Of a stretch of DNA of 64,000 nucleotides, positions 55,154 to 64,000 are shown piece after piece. The first letter of the stretch is position 1; each line of letters opens with the position of its first letter. The stretch comes from Alphaproteobacteria bacterium. GTDB lineage: Bacteria; Pseudomonadota; Alphaproteobacteria; CACIAM-22H2. The stretch lies in assembly GCA_017308135.1 (NCBI GenBank), contig JAFKFM010000006.1, forward strand, positions 65,724-129,723. The letters are read 5' to 3'. A program made the translations under genes and the position numbers. Under the pieces are notes generated by a model that saw only the letters and a program-made list of their open reading frames with translations, made no database searches and was not told the origin of the DNA.

Positions 55154-55228
55154 GCGGGGCGGCTCCGGGTCCGGACGAGAGAAGAAAGAATTGCCGTCAG
55201 GCTAGCCCAGGATTTTGCGCAAGGAAAG

Positions 55229-56050
55229 TCAGCGCAAGACGGCGAGATACTTATCGAGCACCTGATCGAGCTTCGCTCGGTCGGTCATCAGCGACGCGCG
55301 CGTGCCCCGGTCGATCTGGATCGACAACTCGTTCTTGCCGCCGAAACGGCGCACGACATCCGAGGCGCCCTTCAGCACAGGGCAGCCCGCACGGTCGGGA
55401 TCGGCGTCGCGCGTGCCGCACACGAAGGCCCAGCGCGTATCGTCGAATGGGCCCAGGCCGAACTGGCCTTCGCCGATACGCTTGTTGGCGGCGAGGTCGG
55501 CCGCCATCGCGCCCGAATTGGGGACGTTCAGCGCGAAGAACTTGCTGCCCGAATTGCGGTCGTAAGCGGCGAGCGCGTAGACATACTCCGCGCCGCGCCC
55601 GGTGCCGTAGAGCATCAGCGACCCGGGCCGCATATTCATCGTGCGCAGCACGGCTTCCAGCTCGCGATAGACGATATCGGCTGGCGCTTCGCTGGCGGGG
55701 CCCGTCCCCGTGCCGTACCACCATTGCATGGCGACGATGCCCAAGCCCCGGCGGATCAACGTCGCGTGCCAATCCTGCACCTCGGCCGGCGCCCAGCCGT
55801 TGCGATCGTGCAGCACCACGACCCAGCCGCGCGGGTTTGGGACCGGCGACCACGTCATCGCGAACAAGCGCCCGTCGCGCGACAGGCGCACTTGCGCGCC
55901 GATCTGCTGCGAGAATTTGACCTTGTCCGGCACTTTTTCGGTGGCGATTTGCAGGATCGTATTGGGCATTTGCGCATGCGCGGGCCCCGCCAGCGTCACC
56001 GCCAGCGCCAAAATCGCCGCCCCGACAAAGCCTAATCCCCGATACCGCAA
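55229..56050 (-). CDS. Exported hypothetical protein, alpha/beta-hydrolase-like
   Basis: 273 aa from a TTG start at 56050 with GGGGAAAG about five bases upstream; no ATG fits. Signal peptide ends AGPAHA. The core has WVVVLHDRNGWAP and LMLYGTGRGAEYVYALAAYD, a nucleophile-elbow-like GTGRG lacking Ser, so it may not be an active esterase. Head-to-head with the B12 riboswitch and upstream of hupE in the same direction (75 bp gap). Confidence 0.6.
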   Translation of the reverse strand: MRYRGLGFVGAAILALAVTLAGPAHAQMPNTILQIATEKVPDKVKFSQQIGAQVRLSRDGRLFAMTWSPVPNPRGWVVVLHDRNGWAPAEVQDWHATLIRRGLGIVAMQWWYGTGTGPASEAPADIVYRELEAVLRTMNMRPGSLMLYGTGRGAEYVYALAAYDRNSGSKFFALNVPNSGAMAADLAANKRIGEGQFGLGPFDDTRWAFVCGTRDADPDRAGCPVLKGASDVVRRFGGKNELSIQIDRGTRASLMTDRAKLDQVLDKYLAVLR

Positions 56051-56084
56051 CGATCTTTCCCCGCCCCGGACGCCATGATAGTAA

Positions 56085-56285
56085 CGGAGCCGCGTCCGAA
56101 CAGGGAAGAGCGGTGACGCGAAAACCTTAGATTTTGTCGAAGGTTTCCGCCAAACCGACGCTGCCCCCGCAACTGTGAGCGGCGAGATCGCGCCCACCCC
56201 CAGCCACTGGGCCGGAAATGTTCCGGTCTGGGAAGGCGGTGCGCGATCGATGACCCCGAGCCAGGAAACCTGCCGGATGCCGATG
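56085..56285 (+). ncRNA. Cobalamin (AdoCbl) riboswitch
   Basis: In order: CAGGGAA and GGTGAC, GCTGCCCCCGCAACTGT, GCCACTGGGCC, CTGGGAAGGCGG, then GACCCCGAGCCAGGAAACC and TGCCGG, the B12 box. All canonical elements of the cobalamin riboswitch are present in order. A GCGCC/GGCGC stem follows before GGGAGGAAAGGG and the cobU GTG, so regulation is probably translational. Exact ends are approximate. Confidence 0.93.
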
Positions 56286-56339
56286 CGCCGCTGTTGGCGC
56301 GTCGCAACGACCGTCCTCGGCGGGAGGAAAGGGTGACAC

Positions 56340-56903
56340 GTGGCACGGACCAAACCGGCCCCCAAGCGGGCTAAACCCAAAATCGTGCTCGTGCTGGGCG
56401 GCGCGCGCTCGGGCAAGAGCGAATATGCCGAGGCGCGCACACGCGCGTTGCGGGCCCCGCGCGCCAAGGCGCTGTATCTCGCGACCGGCCAAGCGCACGA
56501 CAAGGAAATGGCCGCGCGCATCGCCACGCATAAAGCGCGGCGCGGCGCCGGCTGGGCGACGATCGAAGCGCCGCTCGATATCGCGCGCGTCATCGCCACC
56601 CACGCCAAGCCGGGCGCGCCGATCCTCGTCGACTGCCTCACGCTGTGGCTGTCGAACCTGATGCACGCCAAAGCCGACATCGCCACCGAAATCGCGAAGC
56701 TCTGCGCAGCGCTGAAAGCGGCAAAAGGCCCGGTCGTGCTCGTCTCCAACGAGATTGGCCTCGGCATCGTGCCCGACAACAAACTCGCCCGCGCATTCCG
56801 CGACCATGCGGGCCGCATCCACCAAGACGTCGCCCGCGTGGCGAGCGACGCGATTTTCGTCGCGGCCGGTCTGCCGCTCGCCTTGAAAGGAAAAACAGTA
56901 TGA
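56340..56903 (+). CDS. cobU: Adenosylcobinamide kinase/guanylyltransferase
   Basis: 187 aa (CobP in aerobic nomenclature). GTG start with GGGAGG about ten bases upstream. P-loop LVLGGARSGKSEYAE, VDCLTLWLSN and SNEIGLGIVPDNKLARAF. Phosphorylates adenosylcobinamide then transfers GMP. First gene after the riboswitch; ATGA overlap with cobW. Confidence 0.96.
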   Translation: MARTKPAPKRAKPKIVLVLGGARSGKSEYAEARTRALRAPRAKALYLATGQAHDKEMAARIATHKARRGAGWATIEAPLDIARVIATHAKPGAPILVDCLTLWLSNLMHAKADIATEIAKLCAALKAAKGPVVLVSNEIGLGIVPDNKLARAFRDHAGRIHQDVARVASDAIFVAAGLPLALKGKTV

Positions 56904-57922
56904 ACCGCATCCCCGCGACGATCGTCACCGGCTTTCTGGGGGCGGGCAAGACGACGCTGCTGCGCAAGCTCGCCGCCAACGCCAAGGGCAAGCGCATCGC
57001 CTTCGTCATCAACGAATTCGGCGAACTCGGAATGGACCGCGAGCTGTTGCTGGGCTGCGCGGAAGAAGGCTGCGCGCCCGGCGACGTGATCGAGCTCGCC
57101 AATGGCTGTATTTGCTGCACCGTCGCCGACGATTTCCTGCCGGCGATCGAAAAGCTGCTCGACCTGCCCGAGCCGCCCGATCACATCGTGATCGAAACCT
57201 CGGGCTTGGCGCTGCCCAAGCCGCTGGTCCAAGCGTTCAACTGGCCGGGCATCAAAACGCGCACGACGGTCGACGGCGTGGTCACGCTGATCGACGGGCC
57301 CGCGATGGCGGCGGGCCAATTCGCGGAGGATGAAGCGGCCCTCGAAGCACAGCGCCGGGCCGATCCCAATCTCGATCACGACAATCCGATCGAGGAAGTG
57401 TTTACCGACCAGCTCGCCTGCGCCGATCTGGTCGTGCTGACCAAGACCGACGCGCTCGACATGGTCGATCGCGCGCGGCTGGAAGCGGAACTCACCGCCA
57501 AATTGCGCGCGGGCGCGAAGCTCGTCGGCGCGGCGCATGGCGAGATCCCGCCCGAAGTGTTGATCGGGCTGGACGCGCACGCCGAAGACGATCTCGCCAC
57601 GCGCCCCAGCCATGCCGATGCGGAAGGCGAGCACGATCACGACGATTTCGATTCGCGCGCGTTGAAGCTGGGCGAGATCGCCGATCCCACCGAATTCGTC
57701 GCGAAGCTCGAAGCCGCGATCGCCAAGCACGACGTGCTGCGCGCCAAGGGCTTTCTGTCGGTGCCCGGCAAGAAGATGCGCTTGGCGGTGCAGGCCGTGG
57801 GCCCGCGCATCGAACGCTATTTCGACCGGCCGTGGACGGCGGACGAGCCCCGCGCCTCGCGCCTCGTGGTGATCGGCCGCAAAGGTCTCGATTTCGACGC
57901 GATCCAGGCGGCGCTTGCCTGA
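56900..57922 (+). CDS. cobW: CobW-type GTPase metallochaperone
   Basis: 340 aa. P-loop GFLGAGKTTLLRKLA, metal motif NGCICCTV, ETSGLALP, a His/Asp loop EGEHDHDDFD and the C-terminal CobW_C domain. Likely delivers Co2+ to the CobN chelatase. Stop and cobN start overlap by one base. Confidence 0.95.
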   Translation: MNRIPATIVTGFLGAGKTTLLRKLAANAKGKRIAFVINEFGELGMDRELLLGCAEEGCAPGDVIELANGCICCTVADDFLPAIEKLLDLPEPPDHIVIETSGLALPKPLVQAFNWPGIKTRTTVDGVVTLIDGPAMAAGQFAEDEAALEAQRRADPNLDHDNPIEEVFTDQLACADLVVLTKTDALDMVDRARLEAELTAKLRAGAKLVGAAHGEIPPEVLIGLDAHAEDDLATRPSHADAEGEHDHDDFDSRALKLGEIADPTEFVAKLEAAIAKHDVLRAKGFLSVPGKKMRLAVQAVGPRIERYFDRPWTADEPRASRLVVIGRKGLDFDAIQAALA

Positions 57923-60900
57923 TGCATCTTCTCGCGGCCCAGCAAGGTGCGATCCTCGACGCCGATGTTCCGGTCGATCTGGAACAATCGGCGGCGGAGA
58001 TCGCCTTGCTGACGACCGCGGATTCGGAAATCGCGTGCCTTGCCCGCGCGCGCCAAGCCGCCGGCGGGTTCAACGGCTTACGCCTTGCCAATCTTCTGGC
58101 GCTGAAACATCCCTACGCCGTCGATCTTTATGTCGAGCGCACGCTGCAAAGCGCCAAGCTGATCGTGGTGCGCTTGCTCGGCGGGCGCGGCTATTGGCCC
58201 TATGGCATCGACCGGCTGGTGGAGATCGCGCGCAAGACCGGCGCCAAACTCGCCTTGTTGCAAGGCGAGGAAAAAATCGACACCGACCTCGCCGCGTTCT
58301 CGACGGTCGATGCGCAATCGTGTGCGCGGCTCAGCGAGTATTTCGTCCAAGGCGGCCCGGCGAATTACGCCAACCTGCTCGCCTTTCTCGGCGATCTCGC
58401 TCATGGCACGAACAACGCCGCTGAACCGGTCGCGATCCCGCGCGCCGGATTGCACGCGCATAAACATGCGCGGCCCGGTGCCCCGGTCGCCGCGATCGTT
58501 TTCTATCGCGCACATTATCAAGCCGGTGATATCGCCCCCATCGACGTGCTGATCGAAAAACTCGCCGCGCGCGGATTGGATGCGCGGGCGATCCATGTCG
58601 CGAGCTTGAAGGACAAAGCCGCCGCCGCGTTCCTCGCGGCCGAATTCGCGGCCCACAAGCCGGCGGTCGCGATCAACTTAACCGGCTTCGCGGTCGGCGA
58701 CGGCGATCCGTTGGCGGCGCTGGACGTGCCCGTGTTGCAAGCCGTGCTCGCCGCCGAAACGCGCGAAAGCTGGGCGCAGAGTACGCGCGGTCTCGGGCCC
58801 CGCGACGTGGCGATGAACGTGGCGCTGCCCGAACTCGACGGGCGGATTTTCAGCCGCGCGATCGGTTTTAAAGGTCCGCTGGGCCGCGACGCCGCGACGC
58901 AAGTCGAACTCGTCGGTTTCGCGGCCGATGAAGGGCGCTGCGCGTTCGTCGCCGATCTCGCCGCCGCCTGGGCAAAGCTGGGCCGCACCAAACCGGCCGA
59001 CCGGCGCATCGGCCTGATCCTTGCCAATTATCCTGGTAAGGACGGGCGTCTCGCCAACGGTGTCGGTCTCGACACGCCCGCCTCGACCGTCGCGATTTTG
59101 CAGGCGCTGAAAGACGCGGGCTATGCGGTCGCGAACGCGCCCGACGATTCCGCGGCATTGATGGCGAAGCTGATCGCCGGGCCGACGAATGCGAAGAAGC
59201 TGGCGCATGGCGGTGTGCGCCTGCCCCTCGCCCGCTATCGCGACTTCTTCGGCACGTTGCCGCAAGCGGTGCAGAACGCCGTGATCGCGCGCTGGGGTGC
59301 GATCGAACACGACCAGCGCGTCGACGGCGATGATTTCGTGCTGCCGATCCACGAATTCGGCACTATCGCGGTCGCGATCCAACCGGCGCGCGGCTACGAG
59401 ATCGATCCCAAAACGAGCTATCACGATCCCGCTTTGGTGCCGCCGCATGGCTATCTCGCCTTCCATGCCTGGATGCGCGACCGGCATGCGCTCGTTTTCG
59501 TCGGCAAGCACGGCAATCTCGAATGGCTGCCGGGCAAGGGCTTGTCGCTATCGGAAAACTGTTTTCCGGAAGCGGCCCTTGGCCCCATGCCCGCGATCTA
59601 TCCCTTCATCGTCAACGACCCCGGCGAAGGCACCCAAGCCAAGCGGCGTATTTCGGCGGTCGTGATCGACCATCTGACGCCGCCTTTGACGCGCGCGGGC
59701 GCTTACGGCGCGCAAGCGGCCCTCGAACGCCTGATCGACGAGTACGACGAGGCGCGGCGCCTCGACCCGCGCCGGATGAAACCCATCGCGGCGGAGATCC
59801 TGGATCTCGCCACGCGCAGCGGTGTCGCCGACGAATGCGGCATTACGCCCGACGCCGCCCTCGACGACGCGCTCGCCAAGCTCGATGCGGGGCTTTGCGA
59901 TCTCAAAGATCTGCAAATCCGCGACGGCTTGCACATCTTCGGCACGACGCCGGATGGCAAGCAGCGCGACGACACGCTGGCGGCGATCGCGTCGGGCAGC
60001 AAAGCCGATCCCGAAAAACTCGCCGCCGATTTCGACATCAGCGGTTCGCGCGAAATGGCGGCGTTGCTCGCGGCCCTCGACGCGCGGCGCATCGCACCCG
60101 GCCCATCGGGGGCGCCCACACGCGGCCGGGCGGACGTGCTGCCCACGGGCCGCAATTTCTATTCGGTCGATACGCGCGCCGTGCCCACGCCCTCAGCCTG
60201 GGCGCTGGGCTGGAAATCGGCCGGCATGCTGCTCGACCGCCATGTGCAGGAACATGGCGATTGGCCGCGTGCCGTCGCGCTGTCCGCCTGGGGAACCGCC
60301 AATATGCGCACCGGCGGCGACGATATCGCGCAAGGCCTGGCGCTGATGGGCGCCAAGCCCGTGTGGGACCCGACCAGTTTGCGCGTCACGGGGTTCGAGA
60401 TCATGAGCCTCGATCTGCTCGACCGGCCGCGCGTGGACGTGACCTTGCGCGTGTCCGGATTTTTCCGCGACGCGTTCGCCTCGCTGATCGATCTGTTCGA
60501 TTCGGCCGTGCGCGCCGTGGCGGCGCTGGACGAGCCCGCGCATTTGAACCCGCTGGCCGCGCGTGCGCGCGAAGAAGGCGACGCGACGCGCGTGTTCGGC
60601 TCGCAACCCGGCGCCTATGGGGCGGGCTTGCAAAGCCTGCTCGACGACGGCGGCTGGTCGTCGCGCGACGATCTGGCCGAGGCCTATCGGCGCTGGAGCG
60701 GCTTCGCCTATCGCAGCGGCGCCGAAGGCGTGGACGCGCACGCCGCATTTGCGAAACGCCTCGGCCAGATCGAAGCTGTGCTGCACAACCAGGATAATCG
60801 CGAGCACGATTTGCTGGATTCCAGCGAGTATCATCAATTCGAAGGCGGGCTTGCCGCCGCCGTGGCGCAAGCGCGCGGAGCGGCGCCGACGATCTATCAC

Positions 60901-61278
60901 AACGATCACTCGCGGCCCGAATCGCCCAAGATCGGCACGCTGGGCGAGGAGATCGCGCGCATCGTGCGCGCGCGCGCCGCCAATCCCAGATGGATCGAAG
61001 GCTGCAAGCGCCACGGCTACAAGGGCGCCTTCGAAATGGCGGCGACGGTCGACTATCTGTTCGCCTTCGCCGCGACCACCGACGCCGTCAAGGACCGCCA
61101 TTTCGACGCGCTGTTCGACGCGTATTTGCGCGACGACGCGACAAGGGCGTTCATCGCCGATTCCAACGCGCCCGCTTTGCGCGAAATGACCGAACGCTTC
61201 ATCGAAGCGCGCGCGCGCGGACTGTGGCGCCCGGGTGCGAACGACACGCCCGCCATTCTCGAAAGTCTGATCGCATGA
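57922..61278 (+). CDS. cobN: Cobaltochelatase large subunit CobN
   Basis: 1118 aa, somewhat shorter than the usual 1200-1280. CobN/BchH signatures: HKHARPGAPVAAIVFYRAHY, GKHGNLEWLPGKGLSLS, YPFIVNDPGEGTQAKRR, HLTPPLTRAGAYG and SDFR-less C-terminal FRDAFASLIDLFDSAVR. ATP-dependent cobalt insertion into hydrogenobyrinate diamide; the CobS/CobT AAA subunits are not in this window. Confidence 0.96.
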   Translation: MHLLAAQQGAILDADVPVDLEQSAAEIALLTTADSEIACLARARQAAGGFNGLRLANLLALKHPYAVDLYVERTLQSAKLIVVRLLGGRGYWPYGIDRLVEIARKTGAKLALLQGEEKIDTDLAAFSTVDAQSCARLSEYFVQGGPANYANLLAFLGDLAHGTNNAAEPVAIPRAGLHAHKHARPGAPVAAIVFYRAHYQAGDIAPIDVLIEKLAARGLDARAIHVASLKDKAAAAFLAAEFAAHKPAVAINLTGFAVGDGDPLAALDVPVLQAVLAAETRESWAQSTRGLGPRDVAMNVALPELDGRIFSRAIGFKGPLGRDAATQVELVGFAADEGRCAFVADLAAAWAKLGRTKPADRRIGLILANYPGKDGRLANGVGLDTPASTVAILQALKDAGYAVANAPDDSAALMAKLIAGPTNAKKLAHGGVRLPLARYRDFFGTLPQAVQNAVIARWGAIEHDQRVDGDDFVLPIHEFGTIAVAIQPARGYEIDPKTSYHDPALVPPHGYLAFHAWMRDRHALVFVGKHGNLEWLPGKGLSLSENCFPEAALGPMPAIYPFIVNDPGEGTQAKRRISAVVIDHLTPPLTRAGAYGAQAALERLIDEYDEARRLDPRRMKPIAAEILDLATRSGVADECGITPDAALDDALAKLDAGLCDLKDLQIRDGLHIFGTTPDGKQRDDTLAAIASGSKADPEKLAADFDISGSREMAALLAALDARRIAPGPSGAPTRGRADVLPTGRNFYSVDTRAVPTPSAWALGWKSAGMLLDRHVQEHGDWPRAVALSAWGTANMRTGGDDIAQGLALMGAKPVWDPTSLRVTGFEIMSLDLLDRPRVDVTLRVSGFFRDAFASLIDLFDSAVRAVAALDEPAHLNPLAARAREEGDATRVFGSQPGAYGAGLQSLLDDGGWSSRDDLAEAYRRWSGFAYRSGAEGVDAHAAFAKRLGQIEAVLHNQDNREHDLLDSSEYHQFEGGLAAAVAQARGAAPTIYHNDHSRPESPKIGTLGEEIARIVRARAANPRWIEGCKRHGYKGAFEMAATVDYLFAFAATTDAVKDRHFDALFDAYLRDDATRAFIADSNAPALREMTERFIEARARGLWRPGANDTPAILESLIA

Positions 61279-61871
61279 CCGATACCGAACACGCCGAGAA
61301 AATGCGCCGCATCAAAGCCGCGCGCGACAAGATGATGGCGGGCAAGAGCGGCGAAAAAGGCCTGCTGCTCGTGCATACCGGCAAGGGCAAAGGCAAGTCG
61401 TCGTCGGCCTTCGGCATGGCGCTGCGCTGCCTGGGCCACGGCATGAAGGTCGGCATCGTCCAATACGTGAAGGGCGCTTGGGATACCGGCGAAGCGCGAT
61501 TCCTGGCGCGGTTTCCCGAGCTTTGCGAGATCAAGACGCTGGGCGAAGGCTTCACCTGGGAGACACAGGACAAGGCGCGCGACATCGCCGCCGCCGAACG
61601 GGCCTGGGCCGAATCCGCGCGCATGCTTGCCGATCCTTCCTATGCGATGGTGATCTTGGACGAGATCAACATCGCCTTGCGCTACGACCTGATCCCGTTG
61701 GCGCAAGTGCTGGAAGCGATCGCCGCCCGGCCGCCCTTGCAGCACGTTGTTGCCACGGGGCGCAACGCGCCCGACGCGCTGATCGAGATCGCCGATCTCG
61801 TCACCGAGATGACGCTGGTGAAGCACCCGTTCCGCGACGGCATCAAGGCGCAGAAGGGCGTCGAGTTCTAA
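61275..61871 (+). CDS. cobO: Cob(I)yrinic acid a,c-diamide adenosyltransferase
   Basis: 198 aa. P-loop VHTGKGKGKSSSAFGMALR, VGIVQYVKGAW and LDEINIALRYDL. Adds the 5'-deoxyadenosyl group. ATGA overlap with cobN and three bases before cobQ. Confidence 0.96.
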   Translation: MTDTEHAEKMRRIKAARDKMMAGKSGEKGLLLVHTGKGKGKSSSAFGMALRCLGHGMKVGIVQYVKGAWDTGEARFLARFPELCEIKTLGEGFTWETQDKARDIAAAERAWAESARMLADPSYAMVILDEINIALRYDLIPLAQVLEAIAARPPLQHVVATGRNAPDALIEIADLVTEMTLVKHPFRDGIKAQKGVEF

Positions 61872-61874
61872 GCG

Positions 61875-63326
61875 ATGGCCGCGAAGGCGATCATGTTCAT
61901 GGGCACGGGCTCCGACGTCGGCAAGTCGCTGATCGTCGCGGGCCTCGCTCGCGCCTTCGCGAATCGGGGCCTACGCGTTGCCCCCTTCAAGCCGCAGAAC
62001 ATGTCCAACAACGCGGCCGTCACCGAAGACGGCGGCGAGATCGGCCGCGCCCAAGCCTTGCAAGCGCGGGCCGCGCGCATTCCCGCCAGCGTCCATATGA
62101 ACCCGGTGCTGCTGAAGCCCGAAAGCGACACCGGCAGCCAGATCGTCGTGCACGGCCAGGTCACGGGCCGTGCCACCGCGTGCGACTATCATGCGCTGAA
62201 GCCGAAGCTGCTCGGCGCCGTGCGCGACAGCTTCGCGCGGCTGAAAGCGCAAGCCGATCTGGTGCTGGTCGAAGGGGCCGGTTCGCCCGCCGAGATCAAT
62301 CTGCGCAGCGGCGACATCGCGAATATGGGCTTCGCGATTTCCGAGCGCGTGCCCGTCGTGCTGATCGCCGATATCGAGCGCGGCGGGGCCATCGCGTCAA
62401 TCGTCGGCACGCTTGCCGTATTGGAGCAAGACGAACGCGCGGCGATCGTCGGGTGCCTGATCAACAAATTCCGCGGCGACGCGACGCTGTTCGATTCCGG
62501 CGTCGCCGAAATCGAACGACGTGCGGTTCCCTGCTTGGGCGTGATCCCCTATTTCGCGCGCGCACGCGATTTGCCGCCCGAAGATTCGGTCGGGCTGGAA
62601 CAACGCCATGCGGGCCGCGCCGGCGCGATCAAGATCCGCGTGCCGCGTTTGCCGCGCATCGCCAATACCGACGATCTCGACCCGTTGGCGGCCGAGCCGG
62701 ATGTCGATCTGGCGTTGCTCGAACAAGGCGACGCGTTGCCGGGCGATTGCGACGTGGTGCTGTTGCCCGGCTCGAAGGCCACACTCGGCGATCTCGCTGC
62801 CTTGCGCGAGAATGGCTGGGATATCGACATCGCAGCACACCGGCGGCGCGGCGGCTGGATCGTCGGGCTCTGCGGCGGCTATCAAATGCTCGGCATCAAG
62901 ATCGCCGATCCCGCCGGTCTCGAAGGCCCCGCCCAAGAAGCGGTAGGACTTGGCCTGCTCGACGCGACCTCCGTGTTGGCGCGCGAGAAGATTTTGCGCC
63001 GCGTGGAATCGCGCGACGCGATTACCGAGTTGCCGATCGCGGGCTACGAAATCCATCTCGGCGAAACCTGGTCGAACGAAGCGCCCTTGCTGTCGCTCGA
63101 CGGCGTGCCGGAAGGGGCGCGCAGCGCGGATGGCCGCGTGATCGGGTCCTATATCCATGGACTGTTCGCGTCGGACCACTACCGCGCGTCGTTCCTGGCC
63201 CAAGTGCGCGCACGCCCGGATTCGGGGCTCGCCTTCGAAGCGCGCATCGACGCGACACTGGACGCGCTGGCCGATCACATCGCCAAAGCGGTCGATCTCG
63301 ACCGATTGCTGGAATTGGCGCGATGA
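61875..63326 (+). CDS. cobQ: Cobyric acid synthase
   Basis: 483 aa. N-terminal dethiobiotin-synthetase-like ATPase ([31 protein letters not shown]) and C-terminal triad glutaminase with Cys in [10 protein letters not shown] and His in GYEIHLGET and SYIHGLF. Amidates four side chains. Last gene of the riboswitch operon. Confidence 0.97.
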   Translation: MAAKAIMFMGTGSDVGKSLIVAGLARAFANRGLRVAPFKPQNMSNNAAVTEDGGEIGRAQALQARAARIPASVHMNPVLLKPESDTGSQIVVHGQVTGRATACDYHALKPKLLGAVRDSFARLKAQADLVLVEGAGSPAEINLRSGDIANMGFAISERVPVVLIADIERGGAIASIVGTLAVLEQDERAAIVGCLINKFRGDATLFDSGVAEIERRAVPCLGVIPYFARARDLPPEDSVGLEQRHAGRAGAIKIRVPRLPRIANTDDLDPLAAEPDVDLALLEQGDALPGDCDVVLLPGSKATLGDLAALRENGWDIDIAAHRRRGGWIVGLCGGYQMLGIKIADPAGLEGPAQEAVGLGLLDATSVLAREKILRRVESRDAITELPIAGYEIHLGETWSNEAPLLSLDGVPEGARSADGRVIGSYIHGLFASDHYRASFLAQVRARPDSGLAFEARIDATLDALADHIAKAVDLDRLLELAR

Positions 63327-63328
63327 AA

Positions 63329-64000
63329 CTAGAGCGCCATTCGGCCGAGGCCAATCGCGGCGAAGAGCAGCGCGTTGACCAGACACGCGGCGACGAACAG
63401 CCACAAGGCGCGGCGCATGTCTTCGAGCGTGGCGCGCGCCCGGCCCTGGCCGATCCATGGATCGTTGACGATCTCGCTGCCGTAGCGGCGTGGGCCCGCC
63501 AAAGCGAGATTCAAAGCGCCGGCGAACGCGCCTTCGGGCCAGCCCGCATTGACGGATTTATGCTTGCGCGCGTCGGCGATCGCCGTCTTGACCGCCGCGA
63601 AGGGCTTGGCGCCGGGCGCGACCAAGGCCGCCACCGCCACGATCAACGTGGACAGGCGCGCGGGGATGAAATTCATCGCCGTGTCGAGGCGCGCGGCAAA
63701 ACGGCCGAAATCCAGATAACGCTCGCTGCGATGCGCGATCATCGAATCGAGCGTGTTGACGGCCTTGTAGAAGAACAAGCCCGGCAGGCCGAACACCGCG
63801 TACCAGAAGCACGGTGCGACGACCGCGTCGGAAAAATTCTCTGCCAAGGATTCGATTCCTGCGCGCGCGACGCCATGCGCATCGAGACTTTCGGGATCGC
63901 GGCCGACGATATGCGACACCGCTTCGCGCCCGCCCGCGAGCCCGCCCTTGTCGAGCCCGTCGGCGACCGCGCGCACGTGATCGTAGAGCGAGCGCTGCGC
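63329..64000 (-). CDS. cbiB: Adenosylcobinamide-phosphate synthase (5' truncated)
   Basis: At least 224 codons; open to the right edge. Membrane enzyme (CobD in aerobic nomenclature) that attaches aminopropanol. VSHIVGRDPESLDAHGVARA, SLAENFSDAVVAPCFWY, KAVNTLDSMIAHRSERY and NAGWPEGAFAGAL are diagnostic. Convergent with cobQ, stops two bases apart. Confidence 0.95.
   Translation of the reverse strand, partial: AQRSLYDHVRAVADGLDKGGLAGGREAVSHIVGRDPESLDAHGVARAGIESLAENFSDAVVAPCFWYAVFGLPGLFFYKAVNTLDSMIAHRSERYLDFGRFAARLDTAMNFIPARLSTLIVAVAALVAPGAKPFAAVKTAIADARKHKSVNAGWPEGAFAGALNLALAGPRRYGSEIVNDPWIGQGRARATLEDMRRALWLFVAACLVNALLFAAIGLGRMAL

Noticed and set aside
55229-57730. 833-codon minus-strand frame through the riboswitch, cobU and cobW
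   Set aside because: Only its last 273 codons look like a protein. The rest is antisense to well-recognised cob genes and the riboswitch, as expected in high-GC DNA.

Overview
The window is a high-GC alphaproteobacterial chromosome segment. The recognisable families (RegB/RegA redox pair, cobN-type cobalamin operon, PAS/MCP/flagellin cluster, Kelch and DUF1194 Tat proteins, polyprenyl sugar-phosphate transferase) fit a Rhodospirillales-like bacterium. This is inferred from gene families and composition only; no rRNA is present.

Layout. 1-20.7 kb is ordinary core genome: a truncated peptide-type ABC binding protein, a MITE-like 33-bp inverted-repeat element (991-1261), a run of Tat-exported proteins (DUF1194, Kelch, amidohydrolase), a divergent NMT1-type binding protein and cytosine-deaminase-like enzyme, a motility block (flagellin, MCP, Aer-like PAS), an HD-GYP protein, small hydrolases, panB-panC and a yghU-type glutathione transferase. 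20.7-32.06 kb is an accessory island ending in tRNA-Arg(CCU). It holds a displaced second yghU 3' tail, small membrane proteins, a 1366-aa protein with a HigA-like HTH fused to a nuclease-like region and a long helical body, a divergent Fic/DUF4172 AMPylator, a Rep_trans-type initiator/relaxase and a large serine recombinase whose C-terminus runs into the tRNA. 32-52 kb returns to core genes: an MltF-type transglycosylase, MFS, prolyl aminopeptidase, an M48 lipoprotein, a BPSL0067-like amidase with secreted neighbours, sugar-nucleotide and glycosyl enzymes, RegB/RegA, an ABC-2 exporter and LysR. 52-64 kb is cobalamin synthesis: cobT divergent from cobS-cobC, hupE, then a B12 riboswitch ahead of cobU-cobW-cobN-cobO-cobQ, with convergent cbiB cut by the window end.

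How it works together. The cob genes cover cobalt insertion (cobN, with cobW as a metal chaperone), adenosylation (cobO), amidation (cobQ), the aminopropanol arm (cbiB) and nucleotide-loop assembly (cobU/T/S/C), with HupE as a likely metal importer. In the island, the HTH megaprotein and Fic share an intergenic region containing two good promoters and three inverted repeats. Two identical-architecture operators (10-bp arms, 7-bp spacer) bracket the fic promoter, and another sits in the megaprotein promoter. A separate palindrome family (core ACGTAACGTTACGT) precedes both the Rep gene and the recombinase module. This HTH-nuclease-like/Fic pair is the best candidate in the window for an undescribed defence or toxin-antitoxin-like system.
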